The translations under genes and the position numbers were made by a program. Below the pieces are notes generated by a model. That model was given only the letters and a program-made list of their open reading frames with translations, ran no database searches and was not told where the DNA came from. A stretch of DNA of 64,000 bases from Paraburkholderia dioscoreae (GTDB lineage: Bacteria; Pseudomonadota; Gammaproteobacteria; Burkholderiales; Burkholderiaceae), in contig NZ_LR699553.1 in assembly GCF_902459535.1 (NCBI RefSeq), positions 1,674,001-1,738,000 of the forward strand. Direction: 5' to 3'. How positions within the stretch are numbered: the stretch's first letter is position 1; every line of letters starts with the position of its first letter. Of this stretch, positions 20,101 through 25,775 are shown in pieces.

Positions 20101-20714
20101 CGGTGAACGGGCAAACTGAATCGGGTGGTGTTCGGGTGGCCACTGGCGTGCAGCCGCAGGATGGAACCGACTGGCAACCTTATGGCGTGAACAAGGCGGG
20201 ACAACAGGTGTGGGCGCAAAGCCTTGGGCCGGGCGATCCCGATTTGCAGGCATATATTGCAAAGGGGGCGCAGGATAGCGGACTGTCGTACCAGCCAACC
20301 ACCACTGGCTCGAATCCGGGCTTGATCCGAGCGCCGGACATGGTGAACTTCCAGGTGGACTACTTCGTGGGCAGTGCGTGGGGGACGTTCACGCGTGATG
20401 GGAATGCGTTCTTTGGGTACGGTGTGAATTTGGGCATTCCGAATTCCGTAGGCGCTGGTGTCAATGTTTCCGCTGGTTATCTCAACACGACATCGGTCCG
20501 ACCAGGGCAGACGAACAACTTCGCCGGCGGATATGCAGGAGGTGGCTCCGCTCTATATGGTGGTTTGGGCGGCGGTATTATGGTGTCACCTGGGAATGGG
20601 ACTGCAACCGTCATTGGATTCGGTGCAGGTACGAATGTGGGCAAGACCGACAACCCTGCGTCAGTGGGTTGGGGCTTCTCTAACGATCAAGGCAAAACCG
20701 GAATCAAGTGGTAG
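11178..20714 (+). CDS. cdiA: CdiA contact-dependent inhibition effector (FhaB/TpsA-type adhesin-toxin)
   Basis: A 3178-aa two-partner-secretion exoprotein. Order: ESPR extended signal peptide (MNKKTYRLIFSRLRGMLVAV), signal cleavage at about A-H-A|Q79-80, and a TPS domain with N-R-P-S-A-A-G-V-S-V-N-T-Y-G-Q-F. Long FHA/hemagglutinin repeats follow, then a central non-repeat segment, more repeats rich in N-V-T-I/S-A-G-H-D-L, and an Ala/Gly-rich pre-toxin region. From R2932 (R-Y-N-R-Q-L-H) a variable toxin module CT1 of about 247 aa begins. It has a Glu/Lys-rich entry segment and a glycine-rich beta-type C-terminus (G-G-G-S-A-L-Y-G-G-L-G-G-G) whose family I do not recognise. CdiB exports the protein; a receiving cell would take up the CT. 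The toxin-coding end lies inside a mobile 7122-bp unit, so the present warhead seems newly acquired. Confidence 0.93.
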   Translation: MNKKTYRLIFSRLRGMLVAVSETATAAGNTVSGETGSARQAARQTVLRRSLSCLALRHAALGAMTLAGALVISTPEAHAQIVPGGAHAPSVIQTQSGIPQVNVNRPSAAGVSVNTYGQFDVQRPGAILNNSPTIVNTQQAGYINGNPNYLPGQSASIIVNQVNSNNPSQLRGYVEVAGRRAEVVIANSSGLILDGGGFINTSRAILTTGNPTYGGNGALTGFDVTAGRITVQGAGLNASNVDQVDLIARAVAANAAIYGNTLNVVAGANHVDHDTLAATPIAGSGSLPAVSIDVSQLGGMYANRIFLASNEYGVGVSNAGVLAAQAGDLTLQSNGQLVLAGKTTASGNLAATAASIQNSGSTYAQQSAAVNTSGALSNTGTLAAQQNTNISAASLSSSGTLGAGINGDGSIGHAGDLTVATSGALGATGHTAAGGNATLTGAALSLGGSQTSANGNLTLLASIGDMSLAGASVAAGGAINATARGTLTNDNGALSSAGAQTVAAGALSNQGGQIISQSTLNIGTGGALNNRQGIIQSSGNQTLGAASIDNTAGRVVMLGNGAQSVTATGALVNAPGITATGAAGGVIGSNGALGVSVGSIANQGQFNALGDASLHAQSIDNHAGSVTAGGNLSASSTGALNNRDGTLSGTATTVSGASVDNSSGTVEGNTLTLSSSGNLTNRGGHISQSGNAAQRIFAGGAFDNTGGSIASNATDLDVSAQSLTNDAGSIQHAGSGTLAVTTTGNLSNSAGKLVTNGTLDVTGAAVSNQGSLSAKGDATVRAQTLDNHAGSIVAGGALVASGIGVVDNRNGTLSGAATNVSGASVDNSNGTIEGDTLALSSSGNLSNRGGRLTQYGSADQTLSAGGTLDNTGGTLATNATNLTVSGQSITNDAGSIQHAGTGTLNVTTPGALSDVAGQIATNGALIARSASLDNSNGAVSAQGSAQVDANTSLTNRGGTLYGKAGLTATTQGAFDNTQGCVQTDGNLSVNAGGALSNTSGTISVNGASGNAATATVSASSIDNTSGKLTNSGSGATTITAATGITNSAGTMGGNGDVTLGAQTLTNTASAKFVAARVASLNVTNRVNNSGGTIYGGTALNLNQSGASVINDSGRLEGGQDVSVRVASLANSAGALRANRDITASGMVSGDGTMTAGRNLGLAVTGDYTNGASNSLRADGNMTVSATGALTNAGTLAASGALSASGANVVNAAGADINSASTTVNATGTLTNAGRIEGDSVTTRSATLANTGTLIGNTVQVNAADVQNTGAAAAIAAAQSLNIYASNSVTNSDGALIYSGGSLAIAKDGARDGSGMLANQTGTLTNSAATIEAVGDVDIAARTVNNLRTGVQTQAGTPQNTGTNTLTLWTAGLSGDDLGFYDSSVYPQWNWRGGAIGTATIGALMHPITVTVPKSQVASLDANAQTLSFTQPLTDTYISTSTPLVEVCNTHDFCSQQHVSQTRTITNNATQYYNGITDNGSTYTITLWPDYNPATNIRPDNVTVRTDLGSDNHDYVEMKRVSTSTTSTDQLLSAGTPALLQAQGSIRINSDGGAINNQSSTMTAGGNLIRRAVGGSVNDSGTVLQQTVTADTQSTYYWHQKTGGSDDTKIVEDGITQSTTTVAALPAIATANGAVQTSGQTISVASVNRVGQTVVGSGVTGGNATGTQLGGVNGQAADAGTAGGVTGQTASANIATGVSGLTVRPQTLGGAAGGIPNLKLPVNSLYTYQTAPGATYLVATDPRLTTYTKFISSDYLLGALGLNPQTTEKRLGDGAYEQQLVMNQVTQLTGRTFLAGYSDNLDEYTALMNSGVTYAKSFGLTPGIGLTDAQMKQLTTDLVWLVSQTVTLPDGTQQTVLVPKLYLAQANTVDLQDSGALVAGNAVSLNATGDVSNSGHIVGDMATAVLGNNIVNSGVIGSGGTTVVSAVQDVRNTSGRIGGVQTVVQAGRDVINETATASVSNTLQQAGFTSSASSQNILATGTISASENAVVLAQRDVNLAGAAIESGNSAFVGAGRNINVGTTTLGATQDAGTNDGLNGGHTTTTQNVGSTITTGGNLTTVSGGNTTLTNATVRTGGDAAMIAANNLTLTAATDTRSHNEQSLGGPQSKHTGSSYDETAQGSNLNAARDLTLGAGQTAAAAALLSEHGIVAAADAPIGAGNLTVLGSSATTGSSAADGSVSGGAATLAATGNVTIGAVTETHDSQSWSHNERSGFMSSDKTTDQTSSHQVISVGSTVSGDTVSANAGHDLTIAGSTVASTNDMSLSAGHDLTVTTTQDTSQSSRFHQEQKSGLGGTGGAGISYGTSDRKETTNDNSVTQNGSLVGSTDGSVTMTAGNGLHITGSDVIAARDVTGKAASVTIDAATGTNHHDETQETKTSGFTLGLGGSVGDAINNAIQQSQAAGSSQDGRAKALHTIAAVGNAGSAVGSLAGGGAPDISVQLSYGTSRTKNTFTEDQTTQTGSTVKAGGMASFTATGGGDGAASSNNGNVTVAGSSVSGNDVMLSAKNDVNLLNTTNTDSTRSTNESSSASVGVSYGTKGFGVSASMSKAHGDANSDAAMQNNTHVSAANNVSISSGGDTNIVGSNVKGNHVSADVGGNLNIASVQDTTVSSAHQQSSGGGFSISQGGGGATFSSQHGSANGNYAAVNGQAGIQAGSGGFDVNVKGNTDLKGAYIASDADPSKNTLATGTLTYSDMQNHSDYSASTSGFSAGTQGVMPMLGQSASGSSSATTKSGVSAGTITITDSANQKQEVASLNRDTSNLNGTVSKLPDVNTVLGNQADVMNAANAAGEAVAKDIGTYADYKQKAALDGAKAANALGETGTAAQYGQDAADWGEGGADRVGMHIVAGAVLGGLGGGNFGSALGGAAGAGVSAGLAPRLNELSNSIANGDPTGNATADRMLGQVVSNLVAGAAGAAVGGGAGAFAASNADRYNRQLHEDSKAKEQTLAKKLADESGGKYSEQDVENQMARMDLTVNGQTESGGVRVATGVQPQDGTDWQPYGVNKAGQQVWAQSLGPGDPDLQAYIAKGAQDSGLSYQPTTTGSNPGLIRAPDMVNFQVDYFVGSAWGTFTRDGNAFFGYGVNLGIPNSVGAGVNVSAGYLNTTSVRPGQTNNFAGGYAGGGSALYGGLGGGIMVSPGNGTATVIGFGAGTNVGKTDNPASVGWGFSNDQGKTGIKW
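13020..13920 (+). repeat. Long internal repeat in the cdiA stalk
   Basis: Two consecutive, strongly similar blocks of about 480 bp (from about 13030 and about 13510) each encode V-S-G-A-S-V-D-N-S, S-S-S-G-N-L-x-N-R-G-G and L/I-T-N-D-A-G-S-I-Q-H-A-G. This is a recent duplication of stalk repeats, which could change fibre length by recombination. Confidence 0.8.
19955..19992 (+). other. Left junction: cdiA body / unit 1 (attL-like)
   Basis: The cdiA body codes ...A-S-N-A-D, followed by TCGGTACAACCGGCAGTTGC coding R-Y-N-R-Q-L. The conserved toxin-boundary motif coincides exactly with the unit edge. A short inverted repeat CGGT-ACA-ACCG lies at the edge in CT1-bearing junctions. Confidence 0.7.
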
Positions 20715-20718
20715 CAAT

Positions 20719-20841
20719 ATGGGACCTTCGATTACATCAACGCCAAAGACGCGATTGCAAAAAGTCGTCTGGTGGTGCGCCTTCACTGCGATGATGGGGT
20801 TTATCGTGTACGTGGTGATAAAGAACGTGTTCTTTAGCTGA
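20719..20841 (+). CDS. Candidate CDI immunity protein, 40 aa, single membrane helix
   Basis: A 40-aa protein starting 4 nt after the cdiA stop. It has a basic start (S-T-P-K-T-R-L-Q-K) and one membrane helix (V-V-W-W-C-A-F-T-A-M-M-G-F-I-V-Y-V-V-I), ending K-N-V-F-F-S. Position directly after the toxin module is where cdiI lies. A homologue of the same length at 37225-37347, after a different broken toxin, shows the frame is under selection. A membrane immunity protein would fit a toxin acting at the inner membrane (inference). A longer overlapping open frame from 20458 is rejected because it lies within cdiA. Confidence 0.65.
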   Translation: MGPSITSTPKTRLQKVVWWCAFTAMMGFIVYVVIKNVFFS

Positions 20842-20844
20842 AGC

Positions 20845-20876
20845 AACAACCCCGGCTGCGGCCGGGGTTGTTGTTT
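20845..20876. terminator. Strong terminator between cdiI candidate and symE
   Basis: Perfect 12-bp stem AACAACCCCGGC-TGCG-GCCGGGGTTGTT followed by GTTT. It lies between two convergent genes, the 40-aa immunity candidate (+) and symE-like gene (-), so it may stop both transcripts. Confidence 0.85.
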
Positions 20877-20886
20877 GCGGAGTCGT

Positions 20887-21117
20887 TCAATCCGGCGTGA
20901 TGACGAGCCTGCCGTGCTGAACCTCGATCCTCACACGCTGGCCGGGCGGGAAGCCGGCCTGCTCAAGCCAGATGCCGGCGATGCGAAGCCACGGAAAGAA
21001 CGTGGGTGTACGCCAGTCCCTGCCCGGTTTCGGCGAGGGCCGCCAGCGCATGATCTGCTGGACGGTGGCGTGTCGCTCGGGATGGGTGTGCAATGCTTTA
21101 AGATTGGCATTAGCCAT
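20887..21117 (-). CDS. SymE-family toxin-like protein
   Basis: A 76-aa protein with the SymE/AbrB-like signature P-F-L-R-I-x-G-x-W-L-E-x-x-G-F-x-x-G-Q-x-V-x-I-x-V-x-x-G-x-L-V-I. Seen here are F-P-W-L-R-I-A-G-I-W-L-E-Q-A-G-F and G-R-L-V-I-T-P-D at the C-terminus. SymE in E. coli is an SOS-induced type I toxin that condenses the nucleoid. The ATG at 21117 with a GGAG site at 6-nt spacing is preferred over a start 20 codons upstream. No antisense antitoxin was identified. It is part of the mobile unit and may stabilise it. Confidence 0.8.
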   Translation of the reverse strand: MANANLKALHTHPERHATVQQIMRWRPSPKPGRDWRTPTFFPWLRIAGIWLEQAGFPPGQRVRIEVQHGRLVITPD

Positions 21118-21233
21118 GATCAACTCCTCTATTGAGTTGGTGGTGGTCAGCGGGCGATGAGTGTTGGTAGCATTCACCGCCCGCGCTTCGTTTACATCAG
21201 TTCTCCTGCTGTTGTTCGGTCGTAACGGCTTGC

Positions 21234-21599
21234 CTAGCCGCTGATGATCTGCTTGGCGCGGTACTTGAGGATCATTCCATCGAGCAGCGCCTTGATGATG
21301 TTGCGGTCTTCGTCGGGCATCTGGCTAACTGCCTCGAACTGCAAACGCAGGTCATCGGACGGGCCGCGCTCGTTCTCATCAAACACCAGTTCATCAAGGC
21401 TGACATTGAGCGTCTGTGCCAGACGCGTCAGGGCTTCTAAGGTCGGTTGAGCCGACCCTGCTTCATATCGACGAACCTGATTGACGTGCAGCGTCGCGGC
21501 CTCGGCCAGCTCTTGCTGGGTAAGGCCGCGGGATTTGCGCACCTGAATCAGGCGTGCGGGGAAGTTCATGGGCAGGAACCAAAGTGTTGCGGATGCCAT
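21234..21599 (-). CDS. Xre-family helix-turn-helix regulator
   Basis: A 121-aa protein. The Cro/CI-type HTH covers about residues 12-68 (R-K-S-R-G-L-T-Q-Q-E-L-A-E-A, V-N-Q-V-R-R-Y-E-A-G). A helical tail of about 50 aa follows (D-D-L-R-L-Q-F-E-A-V-S). It is divergent from the primase gene across a 105-bp AT-rich gap with small palindromes, so it probably represses the primase-recombinase operon, like a phage or integrative-element repressor (inference). An in-frame ATG at residue 11 (M-N-F-P-A-R-L-I) is an alternative start; a GGGG site supports 21599. Confidence 0.85.
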   Translation of the reverse strand: MASATLWFLPMNFPARLIQVRKSRGLTQQELAEAATLHVNQVRRYEAGSAQPTLEALTRLAQTLNVSLDELVFDENERGPSDDLRLQFEAVSQMPDEDRNIIKALLDGMILKYRAKQIISG

Positions 21600-21622
21600 G
21601 ACTGTATTCCCCGGTCCCTCAA

Positions 21623-21665
21623 TCTGTTGCAGACAGATACATTATAAGGTATTAAAATAAAACCT
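21623..21665. promoter_or_regulatory. AT-rich divergent control region with small palindromes
   Basis: Between xre (-) and the primase gene (+) lie TCTGT-N5-ACAGA (21623-21637) and AGGT-N11-ACCT (21647-21665) in an AT-rich patch. They are plausible Xre operators overlapping the divergent promoters. An identical copy is at 28745-28787. Confidence 0.45.
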
Positions 21666-21704
21666 CAAAAGAGTATTGACAGATTTTAGCCAGAAGGACG
21701 ATTC

Positions 21705-24700
21705 ATGCCGCGTATTCCGCAAGCCGAGCTGGACAGACTGAAGCGCGAAGTGTCGCTGGTGCGGCTGATCGAATCGCAAGGTCACGCGCTGAAAAAGCGC
21801 GGCCGCGATTGGGTCATGCGCTGCGTGTTCCATGAAGAGGACACGCCGAGCCTGTCGGTGTCAGAAGCGAAGAACGTGTACCACTGCTTCGGCTGCAACG
21901 CGTCGGGCACGGTGCTGGACTGGGTCATGAAAACCCAGGGCGTGAGCTTGCCGCACGCGGTGCAGTTACTGCGTAACGATGCGCCGCTGGCTGCGGCGGA
22001 CAAGGTTGGGGTCAAGCTGAGTTTTACGCGCCCGCTTGCCTCCTTAGCTGCGGATGCCGATGAAGTGGTGCTGCTGGGCCAGGTGGCCAGCACGTACCAC
22101 GAGACGCTGAAACAGAGTCCGGAGGCGCAGGCGTATCTGACCCAGCGCGGGCTGGTTCACGGCGAAATGATCGACACGTTCCGGCTCGGCTATGCCAACA
22201 AGAGTCTGACGTACCGGCTGCCGCCGGGGTATGCGAAGGAAGGCCGTGACGTGCGTGCGAAGTTGCAGCGTGTTGGGGTGTATCGCGAGTCTGGCCATGA
22301 GCACCTGAACGGGTGCCTGGTGGTGCCGGTGTTTGATCTTGAGTCAGGTGCAGTAAAACAGATGTACGGGCGACGGATCGCGCCGGGTAACAAGATCCCG
22401 GCGGGCCAGCCGAAGCACCTGTATCTGTCGCTGCCGCTAGCCGGTGTGTGGAACGAAGTGGCGCTGGTTGCCAGCCGTGAAGTGATCGTATGCGAGGCGC
22501 TGATCGATGCGCTGACGTTCTGGTGTGCGGGGCATCGCAACGTGATCGCAGCGTTCGGGGTGAACGGGTTCACGCAGGACCATTGGGCGGCACTGAAACG
22601 GCACAGCACGCAGCGGGTGTGGATCGCCTACGACCGTGATGACGCGGGCAATGCTGGGGCGGAAAAGCTCGGTACGGCGTTGCGCGAGTCGGGGATCGAG
22701 ACATGGCGTGTGCTGTTCCCGAAGGGGATGGACGTGAACGATTACGCGAGGAAGGTTGCGCCGGCGGAAAAGAGCCTTGGGGTGCTGTTGCAGCAGGCCG
22801 AATGGATTGGCAAGGGCAAGCGGCCAGCGGTTGCGGCGCAGGTTGAACCGGTGCCGGTTGAGGAAGTGACGGACGTTCAACCTGCCTCCTCTTTAGTTGC
22901 TATTGCTGTGCCAGGTGAAGCGGTTACGCCAGCCACAGAGATGGCAACTAAGGAAGAGGTGCAGCCCGCGCAGACGGACGAGCTCGACGTGAAGCAGACG
23001 GAAGGCGGTGAACTGCTGTTCACGTTTAGCGAGCGCGTATGGCGTATCCGTGGCTGGCAGAAGAACCTTGGGCCAGAACAGATGCGGGTGAATGCGCAGG
23101 TGCGGCGCGGCGAGACGTATCACGTCGATACGCTCGATGTGTACAGCGCGAAGGCACGCGGGTTGTTCCTGAAGGCGGCGGCTGTCGAGCTTGGCTCACA
23201 GGAAGACACGCTCAAGCGAGATCTCGGGCGCGTGCTGCTGAAGCTGGAGACGTTGCAGGACGAAGCGATCCGCACGTCGCTCGCGCCGAAAGAAAAAGGC
23301 GTGACGCTGGACGCTGTTGAACACGCGGCAGCGCTGGAGTGGCTGAAGGCGCCGGACCTGATTGCACGGCTTGAAGCGGATATGGCGCGCTGCGGTGTGG
23401 TGGGGGAAGCGACGAACCTGCTGGCCGGGTATCTGTCGGCGGTGTCGCGCAAGCTCGATGCGCCGCTAGCCGTGCTGATCCAGTCGAGCAGCGCGGCGGG
23501 CAAGAGTTCCCTCATGGATGCAGTGCTTGACCTGATGCCGGACGAGGAACGGATCCAGTACAGCGCCATGACCGGACAGAGTCTGTTCTACCTGGGCGAG
23601 ACGGACCTGCAACACAAGATTCTGGCGATTGCCGAAGAGGAAGGCGTGCGTCAGGCGGCGTATGCGCTGAAGCTGTTGCAAAGCGACGGTGAGCTCACGA
23701 TTGCATCGACGGGCAAGGATGAGGCGACGGGTAACCTGGTGACGAAGCAGTACCGCGTAAAAGGTCCTGTGATGCTCATGCTCACGACGACCGCGATCGA
23801 CGTCGACGAGGAATTGCTGAACCGGTGCCTGGTGCTGACGATCAACGAGAGCCGTGAGCAGACGCGCGAGATCCACGCACGGCAGCGGGCGAAACAGACG
23901 CTCGAAGGGTTGCTGGCCGAGACGGACAAACAGCACATCATTGACCTGCATCGCAACGCGCAGCGGTTGCTGAAGCCGGTGCATGTGGTCAATCCGTATG
24001 CAGAGCAGTTGACGTTCATGGACGACAAGACGCGCATGCGGCGCGATCACATGAAGTACCTGACGCTGATCCGCTCGATCGCGCTGCTGCACCAGTACCA
24101 GCGGCCACACAGGACGGTCACGCATCGCGGCGAGGCGCTGACGTACATCGAAGTCACGAAGGCCGATATTGCGCTGGCGAACCGGATCGCACACGAGGTG
24201 CTGGGACGCACGCTCGATGAATTGCCGCCGCAGACGCGGCGGCTGCTGCGCCTGATTCATGCAATGGTGAATGAGCGCGGCGAGCGCGAACATGTGAAGT
24301 CGCGCGAGGTGCGCTTTACACGGCGGGACATACGGGACTACACGCGCTGGAGCGACGGTCAACTGAAAATCCATTGCACGCGTCTGGCTGATCTTGAATA
24401 CCTGCTGGTTCACGGCGGCAGTCGTGGGCATCAGTTGCATTACGAGCTGATGTATGACGGCGCGGCCGATGACGAGCCAAGACTCGCCGGACTGATTGAG
24501 CCGGAAGAACTCGATAACGATGAACGCAAGTCAGGGTCAACGGTGCGCAGGTCAGCCTCAAGTCAGGGTCAAATTACCCCCATGTCAGGGCATGGCAATC
24601 AGGCTCAAAGCCAGGCGGCACAAGGCGAAGGCGGCGAACCGGTCGGGGTGAACGGGAACGCAACTATCTACGGAAATACGGGCAGCCCTTCTTTAGCCCG

Positions 24701-24734
24701 CGTTGTTAAGGATTCCTCATGCGCAAACGGCTGA
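21705..24734 (+). CDS. CHC2/Toprim DNA primase fused to a P-loop ATPase
   Basis: A 1009-aa replication protein. The CHC2 zinc finger has Cys40, His43, Cys61 and Cys64 (C-V-F-H-...-C-F-G-C). A Toprim domain follows, with the catalytic Glu around residue 264 (V-C-E-A-L-I-D-A) and the D-x-D motif around 309 (Y-D-R-D-D-A-G). A Walker A motif S-S-S-A-A-G-K-S-S lies near residue 598 within a helicase-like ATPase region that continues to A-E-E-E-G-V-R-Q and L-L-T-T-T-A-I. This matches primase-helicases of phages, satellites and integrative elements, suggesting autonomous replication of an excised circle (inference). It has an AAGGA ribosome site and overlaps the recombinase gene by 16 nt. Confidence 0.85.
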   Translation: MPRIPQAELDRLKREVSLVRLIESQGHALKKRGRDWVMRCVFHEEDTPSLSVSEAKNVYHCFGCNASGTVLDWVMKTQGVSLPHAVQLLRNDAPLAAADKVGVKLSFTRPLASLAADADEVVLLGQVASTYHETLKQSPEAQAYLTQRGLVHGEMIDTFRLGYANKSLTYRLPPGYAKEGRDVRAKLQRVGVYRESGHEHLNGCLVVPVFDLESGAVKQMYGRRIAPGNKIPAGQPKHLYLSLPLAGVWNEVALVASREVIVCEALIDALTFWCAGHRNVIAAFGVNGFTQDHWAALKRHSTQRVWIAYDRDDAGNAGAEKLGTALRESGIETWRVLFPKGMDVNDYARKVAPAEKSLGVLLQQAEWIGKGKRPAVAAQVEPVPVEEVTDVQPASSLVAIAVPGEAVTPATEMATKEEVQPAQTDELDVKQTEGGELLFTFSERVWRIRGWQKNLGPEQMRVNAQVRRGETYHVDTLDVYSAKARGLFLKAAAVELGSQEDTLKRDLGRVLLKLETLQDEAIRTSLAPKEKGVTLDAVEHAAALEWLKAPDLIARLEADMARCGVVGEATNLLAGYLSAVSRKLDAPLAVLIQSSSAAGKSSLMDAVLDLMPDEERIQYSAMTGQSLFYLGETDLQHKILAIAEEEGVRQAAYALKLLQSDGELTIASTGKDEATGNLVTKQYRVKGPVMLMLTTTAIDVDEELLNRCLVLTINESREQTREIHARQRAKQTLEGLLAETDKQHIIDLHRNAQRLLKPVHVVNPYAEQLTFMDDKTRMRRDHMKYLTLIRSIALLHQYQRPHRTVTHRGEALTYIEVTKADIALANRIAHEVLGRTLDELPPQTRRLLRLIHAMVNERGEREHVKSREVRFTRRDIRDYTRWSDGQLKIHCTRLADLEYLLVHGGSRGHQLHYELMYDGAADDEPRLAGLIEPEELDNDERKSGSTVRRSASSQGQITPMSGHGNQAQSQAAQGEGGEPVGVNGNATIYGNTGSPSLARVVKDSSCANG

Positions 24735-25774
24735 CACCCCGTGCGCCGTTGCCAGTAATTGGCCCGGCCGACGATGCGCAAAGCCTGTATCACCAGATGC
24801 GTCCGTTCCTCGAATGGATGCGGGTGCGCAACTACAGCGAAGAAACGGTAGTGCATCGTGAGACGCATCTGCGCGGGTTCATCGCGTGGTGCGATGAGCG
24901 TGGGGTGAGCCGGCCGCAGGAAGTGACGCGCCCGATCCTGGAGCGCTATCAACGGCATCTGTTCCTGTACCGCAAGGCGAACGGCGAGGCGCTGTCGGGG
25001 CGCAGCCAGCATATGCGGCTGGTGCCGGTGAAGCTGTGGTTCCGGTGGCTGGTGAAGCAGAACAGGATCCTGTCGAACCCGGCGGCGGATATCGACATGC
25101 CGCGCGTCGAGAAGCGGTTGCCGAAGCACATTCTGAGCGCGGAAGAGGCTGAACGGGTTCTCAATGTGCCGGACGTGTCGAGCGCGCTGGGCATCCGTGA
25201 CCGGGCGATCCTGGAGACGTTCTACAGCACCGGCATCCGGCGTGCGGAGCTCGTGAACCTGTATGTGCATGACGTTGACGCTGATCGTGGGACGGTGATG
25301 ATCCGCCAGGGTAAGGGTAGCCGTGACCGGTTAATACCGATCGGCGCGCGTGCGCTGGCGTGGATCAGGAAGTATCTGGATGAAGTGAGGCCGCAACTGT
25401 CGCTGGCCGAGGATGAGGGCGTGCTGTTCCTGGCGGTGACGGGAGATTCGATCGGCACGCGCAGTATGGGGTTGATGGTGTCGGACTACATCAAACGATC
25501 GGGCGTGAACAAGAGCGGATCGTGTCACCTGTTCCGTCACACGATGGCCACGCTGATGCTGGAAAACGGTGCGGATGTGCGCTTCGTGCAGGTGATGCTC
25601 GGCCACGCGCAACTGACGAGCACGCAGGTCTATACGCAGGTGGCGATCCGGGCGCTGAAGGAGATTCATACGGCGACGCATCCGGCGCGGCTGGAGCGTC
25701 GCGAGGACCGGGAACAGATTGATGAAGTGAAGCCGATGCGGTTGCTGCATCGGGTGTATGGGAAGTCGGAGTAA
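24719..25774 (+). CDS. Tyrosine recombinase (XerC/D-like integrase)
   Basis: A 351-aa integrase. It has an N-terminal SAM-like core-binding domain (residues 25-115) and a catalytic domain with all expected residues: Arg174 (T-G-I-R-R-A-E-L), Lys199 (G-K-G-S-R-D-R), His270 and Arg273 (C-H-L-F-R-H-T), His296 (L-G-H-A-Q-L) and Tyr305 (Q-V-Y-T-Q-V). It should therefore be active. It overlaps the primase gene by 16 nt, so the two are translationally coupled. It is the only recombinase in the unit and the obvious candidate for integrating the unit at the toxin-boundary codons of cdiA. Confidence 0.92.
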   Translation: MRKRLTPRAPLPVIGPADDAQSLYHQMRPFLEWMRVRNYSEETVVHRETHLRGFIAWCDERGVSRPQEVTRPILERYQRHLFLYRKANGEALSGRSQHMRLVPVKLWFRWLVKQNRILSNPAADIDMPRVEKRLPKHILSAEEAERVLNVPDVSSALGIRDRAILETFYSTGIRRAELVNLYVHDVDADRGTVMIRQGKGSRDRLIPIGARALAWIRKYLDEVRPQLSLAEDEGVLFLAVTGDSIGTRSMGLMVSDYIKRSGVNKSGSCHLFRHTMATLMLENGADVRFVQVMLGHAQLTSTQVYTQVAIRALKEIHTATHPARLERREDREQIDEVKPMRLLHRVYGKSE

Positions 25775-25775
25775 G

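Noticed and set aside
20458..20841. 127-aa frame overlapping the end of cdiA as the immunity gene
   Set aside because: Most of it lies within the cdiA toxin coding region in another frame; the conserved part begins at 20719, matching the 40-aa homologue at 37225.
24528..24600. Short repeats AAGTCAGGGTCAA near the end of the primase gene as IS ends
   Set aside because: They lie inside the coding frame with no adjoining transposase or matching inverted end; they only encode a low-complexity tail.
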